NCBI RefSeq assembly: GCF_002216775.1
Contig: NZ_CP022315.1
Coordinates: forward strand, 2,170,001 to 2,234,000
DNA from: Virgibacillus phasianinus
GTDB taxonomy: Bacteria > Bacillota > Bacilli > Bacillales > Amphibacillaceae
Length of the DNA stretch: 64,000 nt
Reading direction: 5' to 3'
The notes beneath the pieces are model-generated. The model was not told where the DNA came from, searched no databases, and saw only the letters and a list, made by a program, of their open reading frames with translations. Below are positions 26,175 through 34,209 of this stretch, piece by piece; positions within the stretch are counted from its first letter, which is position 1; every line of letters begins with the position of its first letter. A program made the translations under genes and the position numbers.

Positions 26175-26978
26175 ATGAAGCAATTAATAGACAAGATAAA
26201 AACTATTACCAAGGAGGCAGGCGGGACATGGGGAATCTCACTGGAGGATCTCGATACAAAGGAGACGTGGACTAGCAATGGGGAACAAGTCTTTACTGCA
26301 GCAAGTGTAATTAAGGTACCTATTTTAATAGCTGCTTTTGCTGCTTTCGACCAAAAGTTACTAGTTCCGAGTGATACCGTTGAATTAAAAAAGGAAGATT
26401 TGGTTGCCGGATCAGGTGTACTTCAGCATATGACGCCTGGAACTTATTTTACTATCTATGATCTACTAACGCTGATGATTATTCAAAGTGATAATACTGC
26501 GACAAATATGATAATTGACCTGCTCGGCGCTGAAAAGATTAATCAGACAATGGAAGAATTAGGTTTGAAGAAAAGTAAGTTCTTTAACAGATTGATGATT
26601 GTTCCGGCAAATCGCGAGGGGGTCAATCAAATTACGGCATTAGAAATGACAGCAATGTTGAAACAACTTGTAACAGGTCAGGTCGTATCCTTGTATGCCT
26701 GTGAACAAATGATTGATATCATGAAGAAACAGCAGCTTCAGGATTGTTTGCCCGGCAGACTGCCAGAACTGGAATCGGAAATAATAGGGGTTCCGGAGGC
26801 TTGGCAACTGGCACATAAAACTGGTTCTGTAACGAGAGTCTGTCATGATGTTGGCATCTTTTATGTTGGAGAAAAAACCATGATTGCTTCAGTCCTGTCA
26901 AAAGGGATTGATGATATTAAAGCACCGGGATTGTTTGCAGACATTGGTTTTGAAATCTATCATTACCTGAAACAGTAA
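26175..26978 (+). CDS. Class A beta-lactamase-fold serine hydrolase (non-canonical, cytoplasmic)
   Basis: A 267-residue protein of the penicillin-recognising fold. It has the SxxK motif in TAASVIKVPILIAAF near residue 43, SDN in MIIQSDNTATNMIID near 108, and KTG in LAHKTGSVTRV near 215. It lacks the ExxLN omega-loop signature of true class A beta-lactamases; the equivalent stretch reads PANREGVNQIT. It also lacks a signal peptide, so antibiotic resistance is unlikely. Relatives are annotated as serine hydrolases of unknown substrate. The ATG follows AAGGGAGGG. Confidence 0.82.
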   Translation: MKQLIDKIKTITKEAGGTWGISLEDLDTKETWTSNGEQVFTAASVIKVPILIAAFAAFDQKLLVPSDTVELKKEDLVAGSGVLQHMTPGTYFTIYDLLTLMIIQSDNTATNMIIDLLGAEKINQTMEELGLKKSKFFNRLMIVPANREGVNQITALEMTAMLKQLVTGQVVSLYACEQMIDIMKKQQLQDCLPGRLPELESEIIGVPEAWQLAHKTGSVTRVCHDVGIFYVGEKTMIASVLSKGIDDIKAPGLFADIGFEIYHYLKQ

Positions 26979-27094
26979 GCTAGTATTTACAATATATAGG
27001 TTAAAAGTCCTACTTGTTTAATTTACTGAAAACTACTATAATTAAGACAACAAAATTTTTTATAGTTTTGTATAAACAAGGGGGATTACTACAG

Positions 27095-28768
27095 ATGAAA
27101 TTATCTAAATTTTCATTACTCTTGACGCTGGGTTTATTACTTAGCATGCTGATGGCTGCATGCTCCAATGACAGTGGTGGCGAGACAAAAGATGAGCCAA
27201 AGAAGGAAGCGGAAGGCAGTGAAGATGTAGAACAGGTATTTAATTTGACTTCATCCGATATTATTCCGACGATGGATTCATCGCTGGCAACGGATTTATT
27301 GGCATTCCAGGCTTTAAGCGGCACAACGGAAGGATTGTACCGGTTGGGGAAAGACGGAGAAATTGTTGAGGGAATCGCCACAGAACACAAAGTAAGTGAA
27401 GACGCACTTACATGGACATTTACACTTCGGGAAGATGCAGTATGGTCGAATGGTGATCCTGTAACCGCACACGATTTTGTGTATGCTTGGCGGCGCGCAG
27501 TTGATCCCAAAACAGGTTCTGAATATGGCCCATATATGATGGGAGGCGTACTTAAGAATGCGACAGCAGTTAATGAAGGGAAAAAAGACGTAGATCAATT
27601 AGGTGTAAAAGCTGATGGGGACTATACATTGGTTGTAACACTTGAAAAGCCAATACCATATTTTGAGTCACTAACAACGTTTGGTACATACTATCCGTTG
27701 AATCAGAAGTTTGTTGAGGAGCAAGGGGATGCATATGCAACAAGTTCTGATGCACTACTTTCAAATGGTCCATTCAAGTTAACTGATTGGAAGAGTACTT
27801 CTGACTCATGGACACTTGTAAAAAATGAAGATTATTGGGATGCGGATGCAGTTACCCTTCAAAAGATTAACTATGATGTTGTTAAGGATCCACAGGTCGG
27901 AGTTGATTTATACGAAAAAGGAAAACTTGACCGGACGGATTTGACTTCGGAATTAGTGGATGTGTATGCTGCAAACGATGATTATGAAGTGACACTTGGA
28001 ACAGGTGTATATTTCCTTAAATTTAATCAAACAAAATCGGAAGCACTTGCAAACAAGAATATTCGTAAGGCACTAAGTCAGGCATTTAATAAGCAGGCAT
28101 TAGTGGACGAAATTTTAAATGATGGATCGATTGTAGCAAAAGGCTTTGTCCCGAAAAATTTCGTGAAAATGCCAGAATCAGGCAAGGATTTCCGTGAAGC
28201 AAGCGGGGATCTATCAACCTATGATGCAGAATCTGCCAAGGAGCTCTGGAAAAGAGGCATGCAAGAGTTAGGTAAGGATAAAGTGGAACTTGAATTCTTA
28301 TCTAGTGACAGTGAAACATCAAAAGAAATGGGCGAATTTATTGCCAATCAGTTAGAGCAAAATTTAGAAGGATTGGACATTACCTTGAAACAAGTACCAT
28401 TTGAACAACGATTGGCACTTGATTCTGATATGGACTATCAAATTCAGTTTTCTTCCTGGTTCCCTGATTATTTAGATCCATATACATTCTTGAATCTATG
28501 GGTTACAGACGGCGGCAATAATAAGATGGGTTACTCGAATCCTGAATATGACGAATTATTGGCAAAAACAGCAAATGAATTGGCGCTTAAACCAGTTGAG
28601 CGTTACGACGCATTCTTACAAGCGGAGAAAATTCTGTTTGAAGATGCAGCAATTGCACCAGTATATCAGAGTGCGACAGCTCAATTAGTGTCTCCTAAAA
28701 TGGAAGGCGTAATTAACAATTCATTTGGTGCACTTTATGAATACAAGTGGGCTTCAGTAGCTAAGTAA
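27095..28768 (+). CDS. Oligopeptide ABC transporter substrate-binding lipoprotein (OppA-like, copy 2)
   Basis: A 557-residue lipoprotein. The signal MKLSKFSLLLTLGLLLSMLM ends in the lipobox MAAC; an acidic, glycine-rich linker follows before the family 5 binding domain. TWTFTLREDAVWSNGDPVTA and DFVYAWRRAVDPKTGSEYGP match copies 1 and 3 almost word for word. ATG 27095 follows AGGGGGAT and places the lipobox correctly; the frame is open further upstream but without a ribosome site. It is monocistronic, ending at a hairpin terminator. Different middle regions from the other copies suggest different peptide preference. Confidence 0.92.
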   Translation: MKLSKFSLLLTLGLLLSMLMAACSNDSGGETKDEPKKEAEGSEDVEQVFNLTSSDIIPTMDSSLATDLLAFQALSGTTEGLYRLGKDGEIVEGIATEHKVSEDALTWTFTLREDAVWSNGDPVTAHDFVYAWRRAVDPKTGSEYGPYMMGGVLKNATAVNEGKKDVDQLGVKADGDYTLVVTLEKPIPYFESLTTFGTYYPLNQKFVEEQGDAYATSSDALLSNGPFKLTDWKSTSDSWTLVKNEDYWDADAVTLQKINYDVVKDPQVGVDLYEKGKLDRTDLTSELVDVYAANDDYEVTLGTGVYFLKFNQTKSEALANKNIRKALSQAFNKQALVDEILNDGSIVAKGFVPKNFVKMPESGKDFREASGDLSTYDAESAKELWKRGMQELGKDKVELEFLSSDSETSKEMGEFIANQLEQNLEGLDITLKQVPFEQRLALDSDMDYQIQFSSWFPDYLDPYTFLNLWVTDGGNNKMGYSNPEYDELLAKTANELALKPVERYDAFLQAEKILFEDAAIAPVYQSATAQLVSPKMEGVINNSFGALYEYKWASVAK

Positions 28769-28801
28769 TGATTGCTTGAATAGTATAAATTTACAAAAGG
28801 G

Positions 28802-28848
28802 CCGTTAGTCCTCTGGCTGTGGTTATACCGCATTCGGACTAACGGTTT
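28802..28848 (+). terminator. Terminator after oppA-like copy 2
   Basis: CCGTTAGTCC (28802-28811) pairs with GGACTAACGG (28836-28845), followed by TTT. Confidence 0.8.
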
Positions 28849-28870
28849 CACCTTGCATTTCATTTAAGGT

Positions 28871-28932
28871 AAGTATAAAAAAATCTATTGTTTTTGCCAC
28901 TAGTTCTTGGCGACAAACCAAGATTTTCTAAG
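28871..28932 (+). repeat. Hairpin repeat, family 3, copy B
   Basis: Begins AAGTATAAAAAAATCT, contains TAGTTCTTGGCGACAAACC and ends AAGATTTTCTAA. AAATCT pairs with AGATTT across the unit, and GCCA with TGGC inside. It stops 18 bases before the next start codon. Confidence 0.75.
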
Positions 28933-28950
28933 AAACGCAGGAGGAATTAT

Positions 28951-29661
28951 ATGAAATCTGTTATAGGAGTTACTGCTTCAATGGATGAAAATGAAGCAGA
29001 TTATTATGTCGCGACTGAAAATACAGCGGGTATCATTCGCGCCGGTGGCATCCCGGTCATTTTACCTAATTTGGTTGATGAAGAAAATGTTGCACAAATA
29101 GCCAGTACAATCGATGGATTGTATGCGACTGGCGGAGGCGATATTGACCCAACATTGTTTGGTGAGGAACCACATCCAAAGTTAGGGCTAATTATTCCTT
29201 CCAGGGATATGTTTGAAATGTTGCTGATTAAAAAAATGCTGGAACTCGGCAAGCCTGTGTTGGCCATATGCCGGGGCTGCCAGGTGTTAAACATTGCAGC
29301 AGAAGGGGATATGTATCAGGATATTTATTCCCAAATCAATAAAGACTTGCTGCAGCATCAACAAAAGGCACCAAAAGCACATGGTTCGCATTACGTAAAT
29401 GTCGCAGGAGGCAGTCTTTTACATCGTTTAACAAATGCCGATACACTGAAGGTAAATACAATGCATCATCAGGCTAACAGAAAAGTGGTCGAACCTTTTG
29501 TGATTAGTGGAATGGCCAATGACGGAATAATTGAGGCGATTGAAAGTAATGCCCATGAGTTTGTGCTGGGCATTCAATGGCATCCGGAGAGGATGGCTGT
29601 ATCTGGTGATGAAGCATCATTGAAAATTTTTCGGGGTTTTGTAGATGCATGCAAAAAATAA
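28951..29661 (+). CDS. Gamma-glutamyl hydrolase, class I glutamine amidotransferase-like (C26)
   Basis: A 236-residue peptidase C26 protein related to PuuD, which hydrolyses gamma-glutamyl-GABA. It shows DGLYATGGGDIDPTLFGEE near residue 60, the nucleophile cysteine in LAICRGCQVLNIA near 110, THHQANRKV-type histidine in NTMHHQANRKVV near 175, and the catalytic histidine and glutamate in GIQWHPERM near 210. ATG 28951 follows GCAGGAGG. The gene stands alone after a terminator and a family 3 repeat. Its real gamma-glutamyl substrate is unknown; no putrescine genes are nearby. Confidence 0.88.
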   Translation: MKSVIGVTASMDENEADYYVATENTAGIIRAGGIPVILPNLVDEENVAQIASTIDGLYATGGGDIDPTLFGEEPHPKLGLIIPSRDMFEMLLIKKMLELGKPVLAICRGCQVLNIAAEGDMYQDIYSQINKDLLQHQQKAPKAHGSHYVNVAGGSLLHRLTNADTLKVNTMHHQANRKVVEPFVISGMANDGIIEAIESNAHEFVLGIQWHPERMAVSGDEASLKIFRGFVDACKK

Positions 29662-29678
29662 TTTTGTATAAACGGAGT

Positions 29679-29710
29679 CGTCTGGCAACTAGTTGCCAGA
29701 CGATTTTTTT
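29679..29710 (+). terminator. Terminator after C26 hydrolase
   Basis: CGTCTGGCAACT (29679-29690) is directly followed by its perfect complement AGTTGCCAGACG (29691-29702), then A and seven T. Confidence 0.9.
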
Positions 29711-29729
29711 GCACTTTAAAAAAGTTGTA

Positions 29730-29792
29730 TAAAGTATAAAAAATCTAAGGCTTTTCCCAATGGTTCTTGGCGACAAGCCATGATTTTCTAAA
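29730..29792 (+). repeat. Hairpin repeat, family 3, copy C
   Basis: AAAGTATAAAAAATCTAAGG, then TGGTTCTTGGCGACAAGCC, then ATGATTTTCTAA. Outer arms AAATCT-AAGGCTT and AAGCC-ATGATTT can pair, with an inner CCAA/TTGG hairpin. Confidence 0.75.
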
Positions 29793-30057
29793 GGAATCAG
29801 AAAGCATAAAAGATAATCTGTTTAACGCAAGCGCTCAGAAACCTGCTGACCTATGCCTTTCGTATTTTAAAGCTAGTTTTTGTCAGGCTTTGGCATTTTG
29901 TCTGACAGGATATTCTGTAGCATGTCATTTCCCGGGAAATAACGACATCGGATATTGACGCCCAAAAATTAGGAACGATAGAAGAGCCACCTAAATAAGA
30001 TATAACTAAGTGGGCAACTGTTATCTTTTACACTTTAGGAGGGTATAAGTTTTATTG

Positions 30058-30106
30058 GTATAAAGGTAAGGAATTAGTTTTTGGCAGTTAGCCAAGGTTT
30101 TCTAAA
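30058..30106 (+). repeat. Hairpin repeat, family 3, worn copy D
   Basis: GTATAAAGGTAAGGAATTAG followed by TTTTTGGCAGTTAGCCAAGG and TTTTCTAA resembles the family core with several changes. It ends 19 bases before hpaB. Confidence 0.45.
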
Positions 30107-30124
30107 AAAGTAAGGGGTGGGCGT

Positions 30125-31564
30125 ATGCCAGCTATAACTGGTAAAGAATATATCAAACGGATTGATAAATTGAAAAATAATGTTTGGATTGATGGCAAGC
30201 AGGTGACTGGCAACATCTCGGAGCATCCTGCTTTTAAGGGTGTAATGAAGAGCCAGGCTGCCCTGTACGACTTACAACATGATAAATCAATGAAGGATAG
30301 GATGACCTATCCCTCTCCTTTAACAGGCGACCCTGTGGGTGTTTCCTATTTGCAGGCAAAAACCCGGGAAGATTTGGCGCGCAGGCGAGCGATGGTTCAG
30401 CAGTGGGCTAAGTCCAATAACGGCATGATGGGTAGAAGTCCCGACTACATGAATACCGTATTAATGGCATTCGCCTCCTCTATTGAATTCTTGCGTGGAA
30501 AAGAAAACTGTTTTCCTGAAAATATCACGAAATTCTATGAGTATGCACGAGAAAATGACTTATCCATGACGCATACATTTATTGATCCGCAGGTTAATCG
30601 AGCTGAATATTATATGGAAGACACGGAAGAGCCAATCGCTGCTAAAATGGTAGGTAAAACGAAACAGGGGATTGTGATCAAAGGTGCTAGGCTATTGGCA
30701 ACTCAAGGCGGGATTACGGACGAAATTTTGGTGTTTTCGGCTGGTGGAATATTCGATAAAGCTAATGGATTTGCTTTTTCAATCCCAAGTAATAGCGAAG
30801 GATTGAGATTTGTTTGCCGGGAATCATTTGCAGGTGGTGAATCTGCCTATGATTATCCATTAAGCTCCCGTTTTGAGGAAATGGATACGATTGTTGTGTT
30901 CGATAATGTGGTGGTTCCGTGGGACCGGGTTTTTTATTATGACAATATTGAGGTTTCTAATACATTCATGGGTGCAAGTTCCTTTCAGCCATTTACGTTG
31001 CATCAGGCTGTTTCCAGACAGATTGTTAAAACGGAATTTGTGTTAGGTGTCGTCCAGTCTATTATCGATACCATCAATATTAGTGAATACCAGCATGTAC
31101 AGGAAAAAGCATCGGAAATTATTGTTGCACTGGAAACGATGAAGGCGCTAGTGATTAAATCAGAGGTTGAGGCCGAAATTGATGAATGGGGTTTTATGCG
31201 GCCAGACCGTACTACATTGCAAATTGCTATCAATACATTCCCAAGAATATATCCGCGATTTACTGAGATTATTCAGCAGCTTGGTGCAAGCGGGTTAATG
31301 GCAATCCCTACAGAGAATGCCTTTAAATCTAGTGTGCGCCCGGATTTAGATCAATATCTTCAGGCGAAATCACGGAATGCAGAGGACCGGGTCCGCATGT
31401 TTCGTTTAGCATGGGATTTAACGATGAGCTCCTTTGGCACAAGAGAAACATTATATGAACGCTATTTCTTTGGTGATCCAATCAAACTATCTAGTCAATT
31501 GTATTTTACCTATGATAAAAATGAATATGTGGAGCGGGTTAAGAAACTTTTGAAGGAAAAATAA
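30125..31564 (+). CDS. hpaB: 4-hydroxyphenylacetate 3-monooxygenase oxygenase component (HpaB family)
   Basis: A 479-residue flavin-dependent monooxygenase of the HpaB family with an acyl-CoA-dehydrogenase-like fold. It hydroxylates phenolic acids using FADH2 supplied by a separate reductase. Recognisable stretches are MTYPSPLTGDPVGVSYLQ near 60, THTFIDPQVNRAEYY near 155, KGARLLATQGGITDEILVF near 185, and FDNVVVPWDRVFYYDN near 260. Length is normal. ATG 30125 follows AAGGGGTGG. No HpaC-type reductase is in the window, so it must use a distant flavin reductase. The FAH-family gene 146 bases downstream suggests a shared aromatic pathway, although a terminator separates them. Confidence 0.9.
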   Translation: MPAITGKEYIKRIDKLKNNVWIDGKQVTGNISEHPAFKGVMKSQAALYDLQHDKSMKDRMTYPSPLTGDPVGVSYLQAKTREDLARRRAMVQQWAKSNNGMMGRSPDYMNTVLMAFASSIEFLRGKENCFPENITKFYEYARENDLSMTHTFIDPQVNRAEYYMEDTEEPIAAKMVGKTKQGIVIKGARLLATQGGITDEILVFSAGGIFDKANGFAFSIPSNSEGLRFVCRESFAGGESAYDYPLSSRFEEMDTIVVFDNVVVPWDRVFYYDNIEVSNTFMGASSFQPFTLHQAVSRQIVKTEFVLGVVQSIIDTINISEYQHVQEKASEIIVALETMKALVIKSEVEAEIDEWGFMRPDRTTLQIAINTFPRIYPRFTEIIQQLGASGLMAIPTENAFKSSVRPDLDQYLQAKSRNAEDRVRMFRLAWDLTMSSFGTRETLYERYFFGDPIKLSSQLYFTYDKNEYVERVKKLLKEK

Positions 31565-31580
31565 ATTGTTTACAGAGTAA

Positions 31581-31610
31581 TCGGGTGGTTTAGGGTCCCG
31601 CCCGATTTTT
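31581..31610 (+). terminator. Terminator after hpaB
   Basis: TCGGGTGG (31581-31588) pairs with CCGCCCGA (31598-31605) with one G-U pair, followed by five T. Confidence 0.85.
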
Positions 31611-31709
31611 AACTCAGTATCAAGGTTAAAATCTTGAACAACAACTAGCTTATCGATATAATTTTTAATACAAAGTTTTTAAAAAATAGTAAAGTTGAGG
31701 TGTCCGTCT

Positions 31710-32465
31710 ATGAAATACATAAGGTTTCAATATAATGATGAGGTAATGTACGGAACGCTTGCAAATGAACAAATTACAAAGCTGTCTGGTGACTTTTTAG
31801 ATAAGCGGGCTGTTCCATTAGATGAAACTTACGATTTAAACGATGTGAAGGTACTATCGCCAGTCAATCCAGGAAAAATGGTCGCAATTGGTTTAAATTA
31901 TGAAGAACATGCAAAAGAACAAAAAAAGCCCATACCAGAAGAACCGATGATGTTCATGGTATCACCAACAGCGGTTATTAATGATGACGAAGAAATTTTA
32001 CTGCCTACCACTGATCGTTTGATAGAGTTTGAGGCGGAACTTGCAGTAGTGATTGGTACGAAAGCAAAAAATGTCAAGAAGCAGGACGCACTATCCTACG
32101 TTTTTGGTTATACATGCGCCAATGATGTGTCAGATCGGGATTTACAAAAGAAGGACGGACAGTATACACGTGCCAAATCATTCGATACATTTAAACCACT
32201 TGGTCCAGTAATTGCAACAGAATTAAACCCTAATAACCTGAACATCAGCCTGGAATCAAATGGGGAGGTAAGACAAAATTCCAATACATCCGATTTAATT
32301 CATGATGTGGAAAGTGTTATTGAACATGTCACTGAGGTAATGACACTATATCCGGGTGATGTGCTGTTAACTGGTACACCATCCGGAGTTGGGGCCCTTC
32401 GTTCTGGAGATAGGATTGAAATAGAGATAGAAGGGATCGGCAAATTGAAGAATCAGGTCGGTTAA
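31710..32465 (+). CDS. Fumarylacetoacetate hydrolase-family protein
   Basis: A 251-residue FAH-fold metal enzyme. Its C-terminal domain has KMVAIGLNYEEHAKE near residue 52, EFEAELAVVIGTKAKNV near 105 (metal-binding glutamates), DVSDRDLQKKDGQY near 140 and LLTGTPSGVGALRSGD near 220. The family includes fumarylpyruvate hydrolases, oxaloacetate decarboxylases and the HpaG isomerase/decarboxylase of homoprotocatechuate breakdown. The nearby HpaB makes an aromatic-catabolic role reasonable, but the ring-cleavage enzyme is absent here. ATG 31710 follows TTGAGGTGTC; an in-frame GTG 15 bases earlier overlaps that site. Confidence 0.85.
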   Translation: MKYIRFQYNDEVMYGTLANEQITKLSGDFLDKRAVPLDETYDLNDVKVLSPVNPGKMVAIGLNYEEHAKEQKKPIPEEPMMFMVSPTAVINDDEEILLPTTDRLIEFEAELAVVIGTKAKNVKKQDALSYVFGYTCANDVSDRDLQKKDGQYTRAKSFDTFKPLGPVIATELNPNNLNISLESNGEVRQNSNTSDLIHDVESVIEHVTEVMTLYPGDVLLTGTPSGVGALRSGDRIEIEIEGIGKLKNQVG

Positions 32466-32487
32466 TAGATTTACATCATTAAAAAAT

Positions 32488-32522
32488 ACAGTGGGGCTGT
32501 AACTGCCCTACTGTATTTTGTT
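32488..32522. terminator. Bidirectional terminator between FAH and MFS genes
   Basis: ACAGTGGGGC near 32488 pairs with GCCCTACTGT near 32504, with an A-run before and a T-rich tract after. Confidence 0.75.
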
Positions 32523-32540
32523 CTATATACCTTGAATTCT

Positions 32541-33731
32541 TTATCCTCTTTTGGGTACTGGGCGTATCGGCAGTAAACTTCCGATCAGTGCAATAGCTGC
32601 ACTTGCTAAGAACAATTCTTTAAAACCAAATATGGCAATTCCGGCCACGCTGCTGAAAATAATCAAATCACAGACGGAGTCGACAATCGACAGTAACGAA
32701 ATGGTTGTCGCCCTCACATGCGAAGGAATAATATCATTAGCCAACTGGGCGTATACGGGATAACGGACTGTTCGCACAAAGCGCAGGATTAACATTGTAA
32801 TAAGTAAAATCCACAGTGTTTCCCGGTAGTAGGCAACCAATACTAATCCGGTAACACCCAACCCGCCAGTTACATATAAAACCTTAATTCGGGAAAACCG
32901 GGATGTAATCCATCCAATTGAACGGGAAACGAAAAAACTTAGTAAGGACAGCCCTGCAAATACGAAACCGATTAAATAAACCGGTAAATCGGCATCACTA
33001 AGTAATTTGTCACTAAACTTATCGAATATCGCCGCTGTCGGGATGAAGACGAGCGTAATATTTAGGAACATCCATAACACTTGGGGAGCCCTTTTGATAG
33101 CCAGTATTCCTTCTTTTACTTGCTTAAATGGTTTTTCCCGATAGTTACCCTGGCCTTGTGAATCTTTAACATAAAATAGTAGACCAACTTGAACGGACTG
33201 GAAAACTAGACCCAACAAGATGAGCAGGATGAACTGATCATTGGTTAAATCTTTTGCGATAATCGCACCTAAAATAAGTGCAAAAACCATGACAATAAAT
33301 TGCGCAGACTGAATAATTCCTAGTGCTTTATCCATTAAATTTTCTTCATTTGATTCTTTCAATGATTCATAGATTAATGCTTCATCTGCTCCGCTAAAGA
33401 AAGTCACTGCAAATCCGCTTAAAAGGCTGCTTGCAAAAAACATCCAAGGGTCATATGCAAAGACAAGCATTCCATGGCTAATCATACTTAACATAGCGCC
33501 AATAATAAATGATCGTTTTGCGCCATAACAATCGGCGAACATACCTGTTGGAACCTCGCCGATTAATACACCGGTGCTCCAAAAAAGCAATACCCAGAGA
33601 ATAGATGCCTCATCCAATCCTCGGGCAAAATAGAATAAAGCCAGGACCGGCTGAATAAATCGAACACTCCCAAATAATTCCGCCCAAAATAATACACGTA
33701 CATTATGTGATGCCAATGTGCCTGTTTTCAA
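32541..33731 (-). CDS. MFS transporter
   Basis: A 396-residue permease with about twelve hydrophobic spans. The loop between TM2 and TM3 reads GVLIGEVPTGMFADCYGAKR, a recognisable MFS motif A variant. The second half begins after the basic linker KQVKEGILAIKRAPQV. The start follows GGAGGATAAAAAATTG on the minus strand. Substrate is unknown; relatives are annotated as drug or sugar efflux-type MFS proteins. It converges on the FAH gene and is not part of an obvious operon. Confidence 0.85.
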   Translation of the reverse strand: MKTGTLASHNVRVLFWAELFGSVRFIQPVLALFYFARGLDEASILWVLLFWSTGVLIGEVPTGMFADCYGAKRSFIIGAMLSMISHGMLVFAYDPWMFFASSLLSGFAVTFFSGADEALIYESLKESNEENLMDKALGIIQSAQFIVMVFALILGAIIAKDLTNDQFILLILLGLVFQSVQVGLLFYVKDSQGQGNYREKPFKQVKEGILAIKRAPQVLWMFLNITLVFIPTAAIFDKFSDKLLSDADLPVYLIGFVFAGLSLLSFFVSRSIGWITSRFSRIKVLYVTGGLGVTGLVLVAYYRETLWILLITMLILRFVRTVRYPVYAQLANDIIPSHVRATTISLLSIVDSVCDLIIFSSVAGIAIFGFKELFLASAAIALIGSLLPIRPVPKRG

Positions 33732-33972
33732 TTTTTTATCCTCCTGCTTGGTTTATTCAGCTAATAAACAAACAAGAGTGAATGAGTATGGACTGCTATC
33801 TACTTATCCGAATTTTTTCACCCCTGTTTGTTGGACTTGAAAAAATGTTGATTTTTTTTGCATGTCAAATTCCTCCTCGTTAATATCTAACGCTAATTAT
33901 ACAGAATTGGTTGAAAAAGAAAAGAATGACTTACGCGGTTGGCAATCTTCCTTATTGAAGGGAGGTTGTAGG

Positions 33973-34143
33973 ATGACGGCATTTGAAGCATTAAACTTGA
34001 TCGAACTATTTGGTTTGTTACAAATTGTTACGATTGTCGTTTACCTAAACATTAGAAAAACTTGCCTTATCGTCAAGCATTATGGTGAAAGCCTTAGTTT
34101 TACATATACTTTGATCCTTAAAACCCTTTATATTAAAAAGTAA
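33973..34143 (+). CDS. Candidate holin-like type I toxin
   Basis: ATG 33973 follows a strong GGGAGGT at 6-base spacing and encodes 56 residues. The N-terminus MTAFEALNLIELFGLLQIVT matches the layout of putative holin-like toxins (TxpA-like, M-x-x-Y/F-E-x-L then one hydrophobic span). A span of about 18 residues (LIELFGLLQIVTIVVYL) is followed by the basic IRK and a longer hydrophobic tail. Type I toxins of this sort depolarise the membrane and are held off by an antisense RNA. A stable hairpin begins 3 bases after the stop. The frame is open 111 bases further upstream without a good ribosome site, so the shorter form is preferred. Confidence 0.5.
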   Translation: MTAFEALNLIELFGLLQIVTIVVYLNIRKTCLIVKHYGESLSFTYTLILKTLYIKK

Positions 34144-34183
34144 AAAGAAGTAACCGCCCCCTACCAGGTCAGCGCTTACTTCT
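34141..34183 (-). terminator. Hairpin between toxin candidate and acyl-CoA dehydrogenase gene
   Basis: AGAAGTAA (34146-34153) pairs with TTACTTCT (34176-34183), with a GC-rich interior. On the minus strand a T-run follows, so it can terminate the acyl-CoA dehydrogenase message. It could also mark the shared 3' end of a toxin mRNA and an antisense RNA. Confidence 0.75.
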
Positions 34184-34209
34184 AATTATTCTATCAAACA
34201 TAGCAAATT

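Larger units (their letters stand above)
29662..30124. other. 463-base non-coding region between C26 hydrolase and HpaB genes
   Basis: It holds a perfect terminator palindrome at its left end, two copies of the family 3 hairpin repeat (29730-29792 and a worn copy at 30058-30106), and an AT-rich stretch between. A 63-codon open frame at 29767 is not supported by a ribosome site or recognisable sequence. A short inverted pair TGTCAGG/CCTGACA-like lies near 29880-29913. Confidence 0.6.

Noticed and set aside
26175-26978. Beta-lactamase resistance gene
   Set aside because: No signal peptide and no ExxLN omega-loop motif; a non-lactamase serine hydrolase is more likely.
29767-29958. 63-codon frame in the non-coding gap before hpaB
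   Set aside because: It begins inside a family 3 repeat, has no ribosome site and no recognisable features.
33862-33972. Upstream extension of the toxin candidate
   Set aside because: The extra 37 residues have no ribosome site or membrane-protein character; the strong GGGAGGT lies directly before ATG 33973.
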